Shown here in pieces: positions 33,679 to 44,835 of a stretch of 64,000 bases of DNA; the stretch's first letter is position 1, and each line of letters opens with the position of its first letter. Source of the DNA: Ottelia alismoides (taxonomy: Eukaryota > Streptophyta > Magnoliopsida > Alismatales > Hydrocharitaceae). The stretch spans positions 1 to 64,000 of the forward strand of contig JAZKJV010005531.1 in assembly GCA_037367405.1 (NCBI GenBank). Reading direction: 5' to 3'. The notes beneath the pieces were generated by a model. It did no database searches. It had not been told where the DNA came from and saw only the letters and a program-made list of their open reading frames with translations. A program made the translations under genes and the position numbers.

Positions 33679-34997
33679 CGCCCTGTACTTAGATCTTTTG
33701 CTCATCCTCGAGAAATTTTAATGAGTTCGAAGGTTGAATCCCTGAATGTGCATGTGCAAATACAAGATTTGAAGACTAGTTCACGAATTGTATGTGACTC
33801 TTTAAATCTAAGTCTAACCAAGTCTCATCCAAAAGGAACTCAAAATTTCTAATTATTGTACTCTTCATTGACATCTCCTATGTAGAGTCTTTACTTCGCC
33901 TGAAGCCCTATTCTAAGAGGCTCTCCTAAGGACACAATCCTCAACTTTGGTCCAATAACTGAGTCTCCCGTTAATTCATCATCTCTTTAGTTGATAGACT
34001 TGAAAGTGTAATGGTGAACAAGCCAAGTATGGAGGAAGTAGGATTGTATCTTTTCTATTCTCCTCTTATTGGACCAAGGATCTCTCGGGTGCCTTATTAC
34101 ACACACATGTAATTTTGGTTGTGAATCATCATATCCGTCAAGAGATTTTGGAATTGCCTACCCTTTATTTTCCGGGATGCATCGCGGTATGCCTTTTTCT
34201 GAGTATCTAAGGTACCTTCTACACCCAGGCTTGTAGCATTTATGATGCAAGACCCTTTTTTCGTGCTCGCCCGACTCCTGTGACCTAATAGCTTTGGTTC
34301 AAGTGGACACTTTGAAAAGGTTGGAAGCACTTGCTAGTTATTCATCTCGTTTTGTTGAAATTTTCTTTGAAAGTTTGAGATTTTTCTTTGACTTTTGGAA
34401 TGATGATGGTTTGGCTATCTCTACTACTCTTACCAAGTTGGTGCATGACAATCCATATTTTTTATGGTTTTTAACACACACTGGAACCTAGCTTAGGTCA
34501 AGATTAGTACGGGGAACTTGTCCCCATACTAGCTTATGTGACGACACTCAGGTTTCATGAAGTGGCCCTCAATCATGTCCCATCCTCAAGAATCAGATCC
34601 GAACTCGAACCTCTCGTCCCAGTTTCTCAGACAAAACATTGACTCATCACAAATATTGTGTCATCATGCTAGTGGTGTGCAGGTCATATTCCTTTAAGTT
34701 CTTGAGATTCTACTTGCAATATAGAACGCATATATTCTAACTAGGGATGTTGAGTATTAAGTCTTCAGACCCTAATGGACAAGAGTGGTGTGACTCAGAC
34801 TCAAGTGTCACTCAAAACCAAGTAGTCTGGAATACAAAAGTACATGTGTTAGGAATAAAATCTTAAGTTGGTATTTTAGAGTGAAAAAATAGTAGGCCTA
34901 AACTCATATGACAAGTTGCATCTGCTTTCAGCCAATATGGGTGTAAGTACGGACTATAGAGCAGCTACCTCTATTACTTCAGGATGGTACCTTACAC
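33679..34997 (-). other. 3' non-coding internal region of the minus-strand Athila-like element
   Basis: On the minus strand the last bases before the LTR read TCTAAGTACAGGGCG, a decayed polypurine tract. It is preceded by a hairpin-like CTCGAGGATGAGCAAAA (about 33712-33694) equivalent to the CTCGGGGACGAGCAA hairpin of the related elements. The rest is non-coding. No envelope-like gene is visible. Confidence 0.6.
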
Positions 34998-35761
34998 TAG
35001 GGATGGGCAATGGGCTGGGCCGGCCCAGCCCAGCCCGAAGCCCATCCCAAAAAGCCCGGCCCAGCCCAAGCCCAATAGAAGATTGGGCCGGGCCTGGGCC
35101 TAAAATGTCGGCCCAAAACTACTTTGGGCCGGGCTCGGGCTTGGCTCGGCCCAACCCGACCCGGCCCAAGGCCCAGCCTGTTCGGGGGCCCGAGGAATGG
35201 CCCGAAGTTGGCCCGAGGGTAAAGCCCAAGATCCAGCCTGAACATGTGTTTGAGCCTTAGACAAGATGTTTTGCCTACTAAGGTATACTGTATACGATTG
35301 TTGAAGTACCAATATTGCTACTGTTTAGCCATTGTTTTCACATTGGAATACTACTATTGTTTAGCCATTGTTATAGATTGAAGATATGTGCAAACTTAGT
35401 TGTTATGTAGACATCTTAGATTCCTATGCATGGTTTAATAGCTACTTTAATGTAGACATTCCTATGCGTGTAACTTATTTTTTTGTGCTTGATTTAGGGA
35501 TGCGTAATCATTCTCTTGAATGCATAGCATGATCCATCATTTCCATATTTCTCGTGTTGTGGTTTTCATGACTAGGAAATGAACCAAGGCTTGGGCCGGC
35601 CCGGCCCAAGTCCGGCCCAAAGGAAACGGGTCGGGCCTGGGCTTGGGCCGAACAACACCAAAATTTGCGGGCCTAAGCCCGACCCAAGGCCCGAAATATT
35701 TAGATGGTCTTGGGCCTGGGCCCTTCAGGGCCCGGCCCAGCCCGGCCCATGCCCATCCCTA
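34998..35761. mobile_element. Non-autonomous hAT element, GGCCC-rich, 764 bp
   Basis: The termini TAGGGATGGGCA (34998) and TGCCCATCCCTA (ending 35761) are inverted. CCTTACAC occurs perfectly on both sides (34990-34997 and 35762-35769), the 8-bp duplication of hAT insertions. Both ends carry ~200 bases of GGGCCGGGCC-type repeats; the centre (35270-35570) is AT-rich with a short direct repeat (TACTGTTTAGCCATTGTT / TACTATTGTTTAGCC). It has no transposase. It interrupts the 3' non-coding part of the minus-strand Athila-like element. Confidence 0.93.
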
Positions 35762-36420
35762 CCTTACACGTTGTCCTTTAGCCATCCAATATACTAAAGG
35801 AGATCGTAATTACCTCACTGAAAAGTAGTTAGTTGTTTTTAAATTTAATATTAAAAAATGACACTTAGAAAAAATCTTTTTTTATTTCCAAAAAGTATGT
35901 TATACACCCTAACTTTTATAAAAAAATTCAAAACATGTATTATATGCACACAAAATTTTATATAGTAAACATATTGTGCACAAACTTACCCATACCTAGT
36001 TTTTTGTTTGAAAACAGCTAAAGTACAAGCTATAGATAATGTATATACATATATACACACCCCATATACTTAGCATGTGCAATGTCCTCATGGCACGAGG
36101 TGGAATGAAGACATAACTTGTACCAAGAATAGTTGAGTGACAAGAATAGGTAGTCGACTCACCCTTCTATATTTAGGCTTTTGAGGGCCTAAATATAGTA
36201 GAAGAGAAAGCAATAAGGCAGTCAGGGTGAGTAGAAAGAAAGGATATAAGTGATATACTCAATGATATCGACCCCCCATACTTAGGCTCGGTCAGCCTTA
36301 GTATGGAAGAGTACTCACAAGAGAACCAAATAGATCTGAGATGCACATACAAGTGATCGGCTGAATCTTCTAGTTGCACAGAAGAGAATGGCTACTTGCA
36401 TCAAGGCTTCATACGGAGTT
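35762..36420 (-). other. Continuation of the 3' non-coding region, with a hairpin array
   Basis: Non-coding sequence between the hAT insertion and the end of pol. It contains three hairpin modules (36060-36305, listed separately) at the same relative place, just downstream of pol, as in the two plus-strand relatives. Confidence 0.65.
36060..36305 (-). repeat. Hairpin/polypurine array, copy in the minus-strand element (3 modules)
   Basis: Read on the minus strand. Module 1 at 36305-36272 has arms CATACTAAGGCT and AGCCTAAGTATG followed by GGGGG. Module 2 at 36199-36162 has TATATTTAGGC and GCCTAAATATA followed by GAAGGG. Module 3 at about 36121-36058 has AGTTATGTC...GAGGACAT and GCTAAGTATATGGGGTGTG. 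Order and final module type match the arrays at 41775-42140 and 51699-52050. Confidence 0.8.
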
Positions 36421-36828
36421 GGTCGGTCTTTTATCTGAATCTGTGTTCCATGTGAATGAAAACTACTCTACTTGGGCCAAGTGCTCATTTGATTCTATGA
36501 AGTGCTTCAGCAACTATCCATTGACGGGGGAAGTATGTGTACTGTCAACTTGATTCAGGAATTTCAACACTGCCATAGTTGTGCACTTCCCTAAGGATGA
36601 ATGATCCTGTCTACTTTGATTTCAACTTTCCTTGTAAGATTTTTTTGACCTTACATTGAACAACCACACTTTCTGCCTTGGGACAAAGTTCTTGGTTCTG
36701 ATATTTCTGTCATGCCTCCTCTTTACTTTGTCATTGTAGGTTGTGTTGTTTTCGTGTGCATGGTTTCTATTTTCTGTAAGCTCGTTCAGCAAAATCTCTG
36801 TTCTTCTTCCCTTGATTACAGTTCCAAT
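36421..36828 (-). pseudogene. Athila-like pol C-terminus (minus strand)
   Basis: The minus strand reads RTEILLNELTENRNHAHENN, then KRRHDRNIRTKNFVPRQKVWLF, then a decayed tail (LLKHFIESNEHL). These are the region after the integrase core and the end of pol in Athila-type elements, homologous to 51240-51560 and 41500-41560 on the plus strand. The hAT insertion at 36829 separates it from the integrase core. Confidence 0.87.
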
Positions 36829-38872
36829 TAGGGGTGCTAATCGAATCAAATACCTTCAAATCCATTGGGATTCTGATTCAATTCATTATAAAATTTTTGA
36901 ATCCAAACTCAAATCAAATTTTAAATGAATTTGCTAACTTAATTCAGATTCAATTCATTTTGAGTTTCGTATATTCAAATTTGATTTATTTTATTTTGAT
37001 TTTGAAATGTTAATTGATGTTTTTGAGCTTATATAAATAATATTATATGAAGAAAATATAATATAAAGATTTTATTGTATAATTTTTATTTTTAAATATA
37101 TATTACTAATATAAGTTGAAAAAATTATATAATCATGGAAAATATCAAACGAATACAATATAATGAATAAAAGTACCTAGTTTTTATAATTATGTGTTTT
37201 TAAATCTATATCTACTCTTTTTTCTAATATGAATAAATATGTAAATAAAATATAATTATATGAGCCTATCAAAGAGATATAATGTCAGTGATGAAAAAGC
37301 TGAACAAGTTGTAATTACCATTACATGTTAAAACAAGACAAGATCAAACTTTTATAGAAAGTTGATACAAATTAATATTATTATTTGAAATAATAAAATA
37401 GTAAAAAATAACATGCAAGAAAAATCTCTTCATTAAGCTTGAGAATCTTCAATGTCGAAAAATTAAGCTATGAAAATGAAATATACATAATTTTTTATGT
37501 ACAAACTAATAACTAAAATTATGGTGGGAAGAACTTGTCTAGAACTCATGTGATGGCAAATGTTATCTTGACAATGATAATCATCATAGATTTCCATGTA
37601 AGGAAAATCAAAACAATAAAACAACAGAAGAGAGATATCTAAATAAATTTCTAACCACGACAAATGTCAAGGAGGAACTCAAAGTAGCAAAACCATCATT
37701 TTCGCATGCTACGAGAAATTACGCCATAATCTACCGTGGATTTTTGGGATCTTTGGTAGATAATGAGAAGGAAAATGGAAATTTCATTGTAGGAAATGTG
37801 GGAACGTATAAATAAATATGGAGGTGAGGAATTAGAATAACAATTTAAACATTTGGTCTTTCCATGTAGATTTTATTACTAATGTTTTTTACTCTTTTTT
37901 ATATTCAATAATTAGTCTTTAATTAATAGAATTATACATGCAAATATATGCATACATATTAAATTGTGTATAGCTCAGAGTATTTTGTGATCCTCTTAAT
38001 GCATCAAAAAATCTGAATAGCATGCTAAGATTGATTATTGTACTTATACAAAGTAACCCATATCTAAGATATTGTTACCATGCTAAAATAAGAAGTAAAT
38101 ATGGAAACTTAGATGTTTTGTATAACCGATGCATGAAGTACCCACATCTCTGACTCAACATATTTCAAAGTCAAAACACTTATTTGGTCTAACTAAGGGG
38201 ACCTAATGTTGCATGTACACATCACGCATTGACAAGTCATGTCAGTGTAGCGTGGGAGTATGGAAATCATAATAGTGAAGTATGGACATGATAAATCATA
38301 TCAATGGAACTTAGATATGATTATAAGTTTAAAAGTAACCACTTAATCACTTTAGTATATTGGTTTGAGAGTATCTTTAGATGCTTGCAGATGTTATGCT
38401 TAGTGATATAATGCAATGCTAAATATTTTGATGTAAATTACCGTCACATATATTTTATTATTCATCTATTAACATATAAATGAATTCAAAAAAATGCATG
38501 TCAACATTTTTATGTAATTATGCTATACTTCCTTGCACAAGAATATTTAGAAAGAATTATAATTGATCCAGAGTGAGGTTGTTACATGTATGTACGTAAA
38601 TATATATGTATATATGTATGTATTATGTATATGAATATAAATATATGGATACATATATATGTGTGTGTGTGTGTGTGTGTGCATATAAAGATCGAATCGA
38701 ATCGAATTATTATCGAATGAATTCACCTTAATTCATATTCGATTCATTTGGGAATCAAATCCATAAGTTAAACTCAAATTCAGTTCATTTAATTTCGAAT
38801 CGAACTTTTTTCAATTTTTTATCAAATGGATCCTAATCGAATTTGAATGATTCAATTCAATTAGCAACCCTA
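36829..38872. mobile_element. Non-autonomous hAT element, AT-rich, 2044 bp
   Basis: The left end TAGGGGTGCTAATCGAATC and the right end, complement TAGGGTTGCTAATTGAATT, are imperfect inverted repeats. The flanks GTTCCAAT (36821-36828) and GTTTCAAT (38873-38880) form an 8-bp duplication with one mismatch. Removing the insert rejoins integrase (HLPAEVIHKS-type, 38885-38935) with the pol C-terminus on the minus strand. The interior is AT-rich, has no transposase, and includes a (TG)n run near 38660. Both subterminal zones carry many GAATTCAAAT/TCGAATC-type words. Confidence 0.85.
38660..38682 (+). repeat. (TG)n microsatellite
   Basis: An uninterrupted TG run of about 11 repeats, within the AT-rich hAT element. 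Confidence 0.9.
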
Positions 38873-39582
38873 GTTTCAATTGATCTTTCAGATTACCCAT
38901 TTTGATTTATGGATAACTTCTGCAGGCAAGACATGACTTTTAAAAAATCATTCTGAACGGGGAGGTGCCCAATGGGGTCGTGTAAGTTGTATTGTAAGAC
39001 CATAGAACCTTGTCCAGTTGGGACCAGTTCTTTCTGTCGGGGCAGATCAACTTTTGTAAAATTTCCCGGTTCGACACATCAGCCATACCATTAGATTGTG
39101 GGTAGCAAGGACCAACAACATGGTGCTCAATGTCGTATTCCTTAGTTAACTTCTTCACCTTCATGTTGAAAAAGTGGCTAACCCCATCAGATATTAATAC
39201 TTTGGGGATTTCGAACCTCAAAATGATGCTATCTTTCAAGAATTTAGAGATGGTCTTGTTATTTGCGGCTCAAATAGAGATAGCCTCCATCCATCTTGAC
39301 ATATAGTCTACTACGAGAAGAATGTATTCAAATCCATAATTGTTAGGGAATATGTTCATAAAGTCAATGTTCCATGCATTAAATGCATCACAAATAATCA
39401 CTGGTTGCATGGGCATAGCATCTTTGGGATTAATAGTCCCTCCCAATCCCTTACAGACTGGGCATGACCTGACAAAATTATAAGCATCCTTAAATAAAGT
39501 CGTCCAATAAAATCCACATTGCAGTATCTTCTCAGTTGTCTTCTTCTCGGAGTAGTGTCCTCCTGCTTTTAAGGTATGGCAT
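38873..39582 (-). pseudogene. Athila-like integrase core (minus strand), split by insertions
   Basis: The minus strand reads AGGHYSEKKTTEKILQCGF (zinc-binding region), CPVCKGLGG, AWNIDFMNIFP (first catalytic D), PKVLISDGVSHFFN (second D), and QSNGMADVSNREI (catalytic E). [13 protein letters not shown] and a frame-shifted HLPAEVIHKS follow. This is the DDE integrase that inserts the cDNA. It is broken by a stop in the first third (SI*AANNK), a frameshift near 38935, the hAT at 36829-38872, and the composite starting at 39583, beyond which its N-terminus resumes at about 57085. Confidence 0.9.
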
Positions 39583-41415
39583 TGATGAATCTCTATTTCA
39601 TCACCTTTATTCTATCATTTTGGCCTTAAAAACCCTAGCAAATGCACGTAAATACCCTTAATTTATGCAAATTAACTTTCATTCTTTGTTGTATAAATTA
39701 TTATAAAATACTACTTTAATGCCAAAATTATAGAATAAATAAATAAAATATCAAAGATATTTTGTGACCCTAAACACCGAAACCCAGGCATTTTGATGAC
39801 TAGGTCAACAAGGAATAAAGTATGGGGAGATAAGGGCCAAGAATACAATAAAATTCCCATTTATTTATTCATTATTTATTTTTGGGACCTATTTTATTTT
39901 CTACTTTTTCTACCTCAAATAAAGAAAGTTGTACACGAAATTGTAGACAATAAAATATAGAAAAATACAAAATTGATTTTATACAAAAATAATATATTGC
40001 ATAAAAGATATACGCTAAATAAGATTCCAAAATCCCACGTGGACCAACCAGGTGTCCCCGCCAGTTGACCTCGGTCAACTCTTTGACCGAGGCATTGGGT
40101 TTGTCAGACGCTCGTTTCCTCCTCGTTTCACCCAATTTTGGGGCCCAATTCCTGCATTATTTCGTGTGGATGCCTTCGTGACTTTTTCTCCTCGATCAAC
40201 GCTCTTACATGCCTGATGATTTCCTTGAGGAATGGATCGTTGCTCCACTCGCTGCATCTTGATCTTTGGAGCTAGTTGGTCACGTTGTACAGAAGCCCAC
40301 CTTGACTTCCTTCTCCATTTTGAACCACCTTGGACCATGTTTGGCACCCCTCTTTGGAGCTCTGGATCAAGGAGGGTGACAGCCACCTCTCCAGCACCTT
40401 GTTGGCATGCTTAGGCTAGGTCTAGGACGTGCTCCAACCACCTATGCCGCATCGCCGGCGTGAGGTTGGGCATCATGGCTCCCACCATTTGAGGTAATCT
40501 TTTTCTTTCATTTTCTAGCTTAAGTTAGCCCCTAGTATAGTTTTATGCTTTCGTTCATACTTCCATCGCGTGTATTAGCCGTAAAGACCGGCGAACCACT
40601 TCACAGTGCTTCCGTTGTTCTCCTCTGCACCTAACCACTCCACAGCATTCCCCCTCGCTTCCTCGCCCCGTTCCACAACCCATTCACCCAGATTATCCCT
40701 TGATCTGGTCTCCCAATGCTCCTCGCCCTCCAATCGCCGGAGCATCCGCCACTGCACCTCCCTATGCCTCATTTCACCCCGTTGCAGGGTTGAGGCAGTT
40801 TGACCTCGACCCTCTAACACTCTTTTGCAGGTACCTAGAACGAAACGACACCTGGGGGTGATTTTGGTTTTGGCTGGAGACACCTGGAGCACTCTGTCTC
40901 CTCTGACCTCCCTGGTGTGCTCCGGTGCTCCTCCGCTTTTTTTGAAGCCTCCAATCGATAGGGAACGCCGTCAGGAGTCTTTCTGCGCATTTTGGAGAAG
41001 CATTGCTTGATGGAGGAGCATGATTTTGCTGGAGGAAGCTTGCATCTGGGGGATTCTTCCCAGTTCATCCTCCTCCCTCCTCTGTCGTTCGATAAGCCAT
41101 GTTCTTGGAGGCCTACAGTAGCCATTGGATCCAACCGTCGCTTCACCGTCAGATCAGCCTAGATGATCTAATCTTGTGCGTCCACCGGTGAAACGGTATC
41201 GGCTAGCTTGGGCTCGACACTTGGCATAAGTGGCACATCCCAACCGTCGGCACGTGCCTTGTTCTGGGTATTTTGCATCATAAACCTAGACGCTTTTTGT
41301 ATTTTTTATAGCACTTAAACATTCATCGGTCGTTATTGAATTTTTGTAACTTTTGCAAAAACACCTTCAAGGTTCTAATATTTGTCTTTTGGTCCACACT
41401 AGCTCACCTCATGTG
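39583..41415 (+). mobile_element. LTR (3'-truncated), left end of the plus-strand composite
   Basis: It starts TGATGAATCTCTATTTCATCA immediately inside the minus-strand integrase gene. It has a ~900-base AT-rich U3, a GC-rich zone with CCACGTGG and a GTTGACCTCGGTCAAC palindrome (about 40063-40078), and a leader with an intron-like segment (40494-40830). It stops near 41415, where pol C-terminal sequence begins, so its U5 end is missing. It is most like the LTR at 53639-57084 in U3, though diverged. Confidence 0.7.
40494..40830 (+). other. Intron-like segment in the LTR at 39583 (337 bases)
   Basis: Donor TTTGAG|GTAATC, a T-rich body, CTAAC branch motif at 40814-40818, and acceptor TCTTTTGCAG|GTACC. 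It is the best-formed example in the window. Splicing is inferred. Confidence 0.55.
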
Positions 41416-41613
41416 GTCGCCCACGTGAGGTGGGAATTTTACAGGCGTGGTCGCCCACGTGGATGTGTCGAGATCTCAGATCTCGTAGATGACGCACCGA
41501 CATTCCTGGTGAATGGACAACTGTTGAAGTACTTCGTCGAATCCAATGAGCAGTTAGTCCATGTTGAGGAGATTGTCTTCATACGCGAGATAGATTCAGC
41601 AGATACACCTTGA
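41416..41613 (+). pseudogene. Pol C-terminal fragment of an Athila-like element
   Basis: It reads WEFYRRGRPRGCVEISDLVDD, then TFLVNGQLLKYFVESNEQL, and ends at a stop at 41611-41613. It corresponds to the last ~60 residues of pol (compare STFRVNGQRLKPYL at about 51478-51520). The rest of pol is missing, so the fragment marks an illegitimate junction with the truncated LTR to its left. Confidence 0.8.
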
Positions 41614-43514
41614 GCCGCGTATGAGACCTTGCAGCAGTGAGCTCTAGCCATCCGCAGCATCTCGAAAGATTCAGACCGACTCACTTGTATATATCATCAT
41701 TCCTGTACATTCTGTCTTTTCTCCCTCGCGACTCTAGTAACTCATCCCCGCCTCATTAGAACACTGTCTTGGACTATACTTAGGATGACCAGATCCTAAG
41801 TATAAGGGGGATGAGTCACCTGAGTCGGTTCTCTATACATTCCCCAGATCACATTGGTCCTCATACTCACTTCCGTCCTATACTTAGGCTGACCTGAGCC
41901 AAAGTATAGGAGGGACCGATGCCCGCATTGTATATTCATCCACTTCTCTTCTTGACCTCGTCTGCCCCACTTTTTGACTTTCTTCTACACTTAGGCTGCC
42001 AGAGCCTAAGTATAGGGGGGGCGGTCGATTTCTATACATTTTTTTCCATTCTTTTTAGCTCTCCTACGCTTAGCACGAGCTATGTCTTTTTCCTCGCTTT
42101 TCGTTCTCTGAGGACATAGCACACGCTAAGTATAGGGGGGTGTGTATATATTACATATATACTTTACCCATAGCTCGTACTTTCGCGTATTTTCGCGTAC
42201 TTTTTGCAATAATTACGGGTGGATAAAAATTGAAAAAAAAATGAAAAAAATGTATACTTGTATAATACTTATACGACTCTTGTAAATTGTTGTAAAATAG
42301 GAGGCATACTAAAAAATGAAAATAAAATACATAGGCTTCTTATTTACTCTTGCATATCATCTCTGCATCTGAAAAGAAAAGAAAAAGAGTCTTGCATTTT
42401 CATTCATTTACATAGCATGACATTTGCATCTCATCTGCATATCTTGCATATGCAAGGTGGAAAGCTAGTGGGTTCTGAACCAAGTTTTGAGTAGATATTG
42501 AGGATGGACTTGATTTGACCTTAGTCCACCTAATTTCAGAGGAACCTTATAGGAACTGGAGTTAAGATTTCTCAGGTCAAGTGACTTAATTCTTTGAGTC
42601 CGCAATTCTATGTTCACATGTCATCTTGATTAGTCTAAGTAGAATATCTCGTGCATACGCATGATTCTTTTAGACCATGACCTAACTTGGACAAGCACAA
42701 TGCATGTAGCTCTTCATTGATGAGGTGGTGAGGAGGTAGAATCCTTTAGCTTGGAGTAGCACATGGGTGGAAACATCCGTCCTCCTCTAGGGAGGGTAGT
42801 GCATCTCAACCTAGTCTGGTAGTGTTGACGTCTAAGGACGGGATGCTGTGGATTGCAATAATGCTTCAAAAGAGGGATAGTCTACTGGCTCAAGAGGAAA
42901 AACTCCTGATGTACATGTTGCACCTTGTATGAGCTTGAAAAAAATTGCAAAAACTCCAAAAAAATCAGACAGGTCCAAGTGAAAATCAAATACCTGTCGG
43001 AGTCTGTATATTAGCAAAGAAATGCAGCTGGATGACTTGGCTACACTGGTCAGGCATCCCGGGATAGGTAGCTACACTGGCTACCATCCATTCTTTTCTC
43101 TACCCCCTCCTCTTGAGTTGGTCGCACTTCAACTTAGAAGGGAATACCCCGCTCCTCGAGGAAAGAGTTACTGGACCAGGTTATTGAGTTACCTTGTTAG
43201 AGGAGGCTGGTTCCAAGTCATTTTTGATGTGGAGAGTTACATTTCACTTACACAGTACAAGTAAGAACCATATTCATCAGAAATTTGCGTTTGAGGATTT
43301 GTTCTGACCTGACTGTTGAGGCGTCTTGAATAGAAGACTTGTGGAACTTGAAGTCTGTTAGGTCTTAAGTTTAGATCCCAATAAGGTTCCGCCACACAAT
43401 TAATCCAAGGGTCGAGTCAAGCTCCATTTTCAACTTTTGTTCATGACTTTGGTATGGAACCCAAAATCATTTCAATGTTGCATTTCATTTAGTTGCTCGG
43501 GGACGAGCAAGGTT
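41614..43514 (+). other. 3' non-coding internal region of the element ending in the 43529 LTR
   Basis: A ~1.9-kb non-coding stretch homologous, with diverged sequence, to 51569-53626. Shared landmarks are the hairpin array, GGAACCTTATAGGA (42541 and 52551), ACATGTCATCTTGAT (42616 and 52632), CAAAAGAGGGATAGTCTACT (42868 and 52899) and GGGAATACC...CTCCTCGAGGAAAGAG (43141 and 53222). No coding region was seen. Confidence 0.75.
41775..42140 (+). repeat. Hairpin/polypurine array, copy 1 on the plus strand (4 modules)
   Basis: Module 1: TATACTTAGGAT (41775-41786), loop, ATCCTAAGTATA (41793-41804), AGGGGG. Module 2: 41879-41890 and 41897-41908 (one mismatch), GGAGGG. Module 3: 41986-41997 and 42003-42014, then seven G. 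Module 4, larger loop: CTTAGCACGAGCTATGTC (42069-42086) and GACATAGCACACGCTAAG (42113-42130), then TATAGGGGGG. Each purine tail and its upstream TAAGTATA duplicate the core of the true polypurine tract at 43515-43528. Confidence 0.9.
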
Positions 43515-43528
43515 TAAGTATAGGGGGT
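43493..43528 (+). promoter_or_regulatory. Hairpin plus polypurine tract before the 43529 LTR
   Basis: TTGCTCG-GGGA-CGAGCAA (43493-43510) is a perfect 7-bp-arm hairpin, followed by GGTTTAAGTATAGGGGGT up to the LTR. It shows that 43529-47170 was formed as a 3' LTR of the sequence on its left. Confidence 0.88.
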
Positions 43529-44828
43529 TGATGAATCTATGATTCATCACTCTAAAAGTTGAAAATAGAAGCTTGTTCCCGAGTACATAGATGCATATTT
43601 CCCTTTATAATGCATAAATAGCATTCATACATGCATTCATAAAATATGCATTTTAGCATTTACATTTTGCATTAAATAAGAAGCTAAAATCACTTGTAAA
43701 ACATCCACTCATAAAAATAACCTCTCCCTTATAATATGTACACCTTAGTTAATAATATAAGAAAGACAAGATCTCCTTTGTAAAAGCACCCAATAAAGCC
43801 CTAAAACCTTTGGACCATAAAATGCCCATAGCTCCCTCATACAAACTCCAAAATAGGTCTACTCACTTTCAAAATAATACACATTCGAAGATCTTTAAAA
43901 TGAGACTAATTTCATCCAATTTGGAGCTCATATGAAAAAGTTGGGTTTTTGGGGCTCTATGTATACTATGTATACTGTAAATGTGTATATTTTTATATAT
44001 GCATTTTTGTATCATATTTGATCTCATCTCTGTTTTTGGTCAACATGAAACTTGTAGATCTCATCAAGATCTACAACTTTCATGTTTTGAGTTTTTCCAA
44101 ATTCGGACTCCTTCTCTTTCTACACTCATTTCTCTTCTCAGCCAATCACAACTGGCCACGTGGCACCCTCTGGATGCGCCACGCGGCCCGCTCCCCTTGC
44201 CTTAGCCGCCCCTGCTCTCAGTCGTTGGATATTCTTCTGGATCCAACGGCCAGTTGTTCTCCACGTACGCCTTTTACTTCTACCGTCAGATCACTTCCCC
44301 TCTTCCATCTCAGCCGCCCGCCTCCGCCTGCCTATGCGCCTGACGCGTGGAACATTTTGAGCCTCTCGATCACGCCTTCAGATCTTCGATCTGCACCATC
44401 CACTAGCGCTTTAATTTCAACCACCCGATCGAACGCCAATCTCTGATCTGGACCGTCGGCTGGCACCTCGCCTTCGACGCACCACGTGGTACAATCGCAC
44501 CCCTCAGATCGCCTCACCCCAGATCTAATCCTACCCGCTCCTTGGCTCTTCGACCTGGGCCGTTGGATCACAAGATCCAACGGTCAGGACCTTGTCTTCT
44601 ACCTCCCAACGCCCTCTCTCCCACGTTCTCAGCCTTGCGCGAGGGGGGCTCGCCCTTTCTATTTTCGACCCCACTACAGCCACCCTCGCCGACCACCAAC
44701 ACCTCCACGACCTTCACCACTCTCCCCTCATCCTCGCCAGCCCTCTCTCTTCCCACGACTTCCACCAGAGACGCCCCACGACGACCACAAACCTCACCTC
44801 GCCTCCAGCCCTGCTGTCACCTTCACTC

Positions 44829-44835
44829 TATAAAT
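44829..44835 (+). promoter_or_regulatory. Putative TATA box of the 43529 LTR
   Basis: TATAAAT in CACTCTATAAATCC at the U3/leader boundary, matching the solo LTR (4710-4717). Confidence 0.6.

Noticed and set aside
40063..40078. GTTGACCTCGGTCAAC as a host promoter W-box pair
   Set aside because: It contains TTGACC/GGTCAA words, but lies in an LTR U3 far from any host gene. It may serve the LTR, but a specific claim is not supported.
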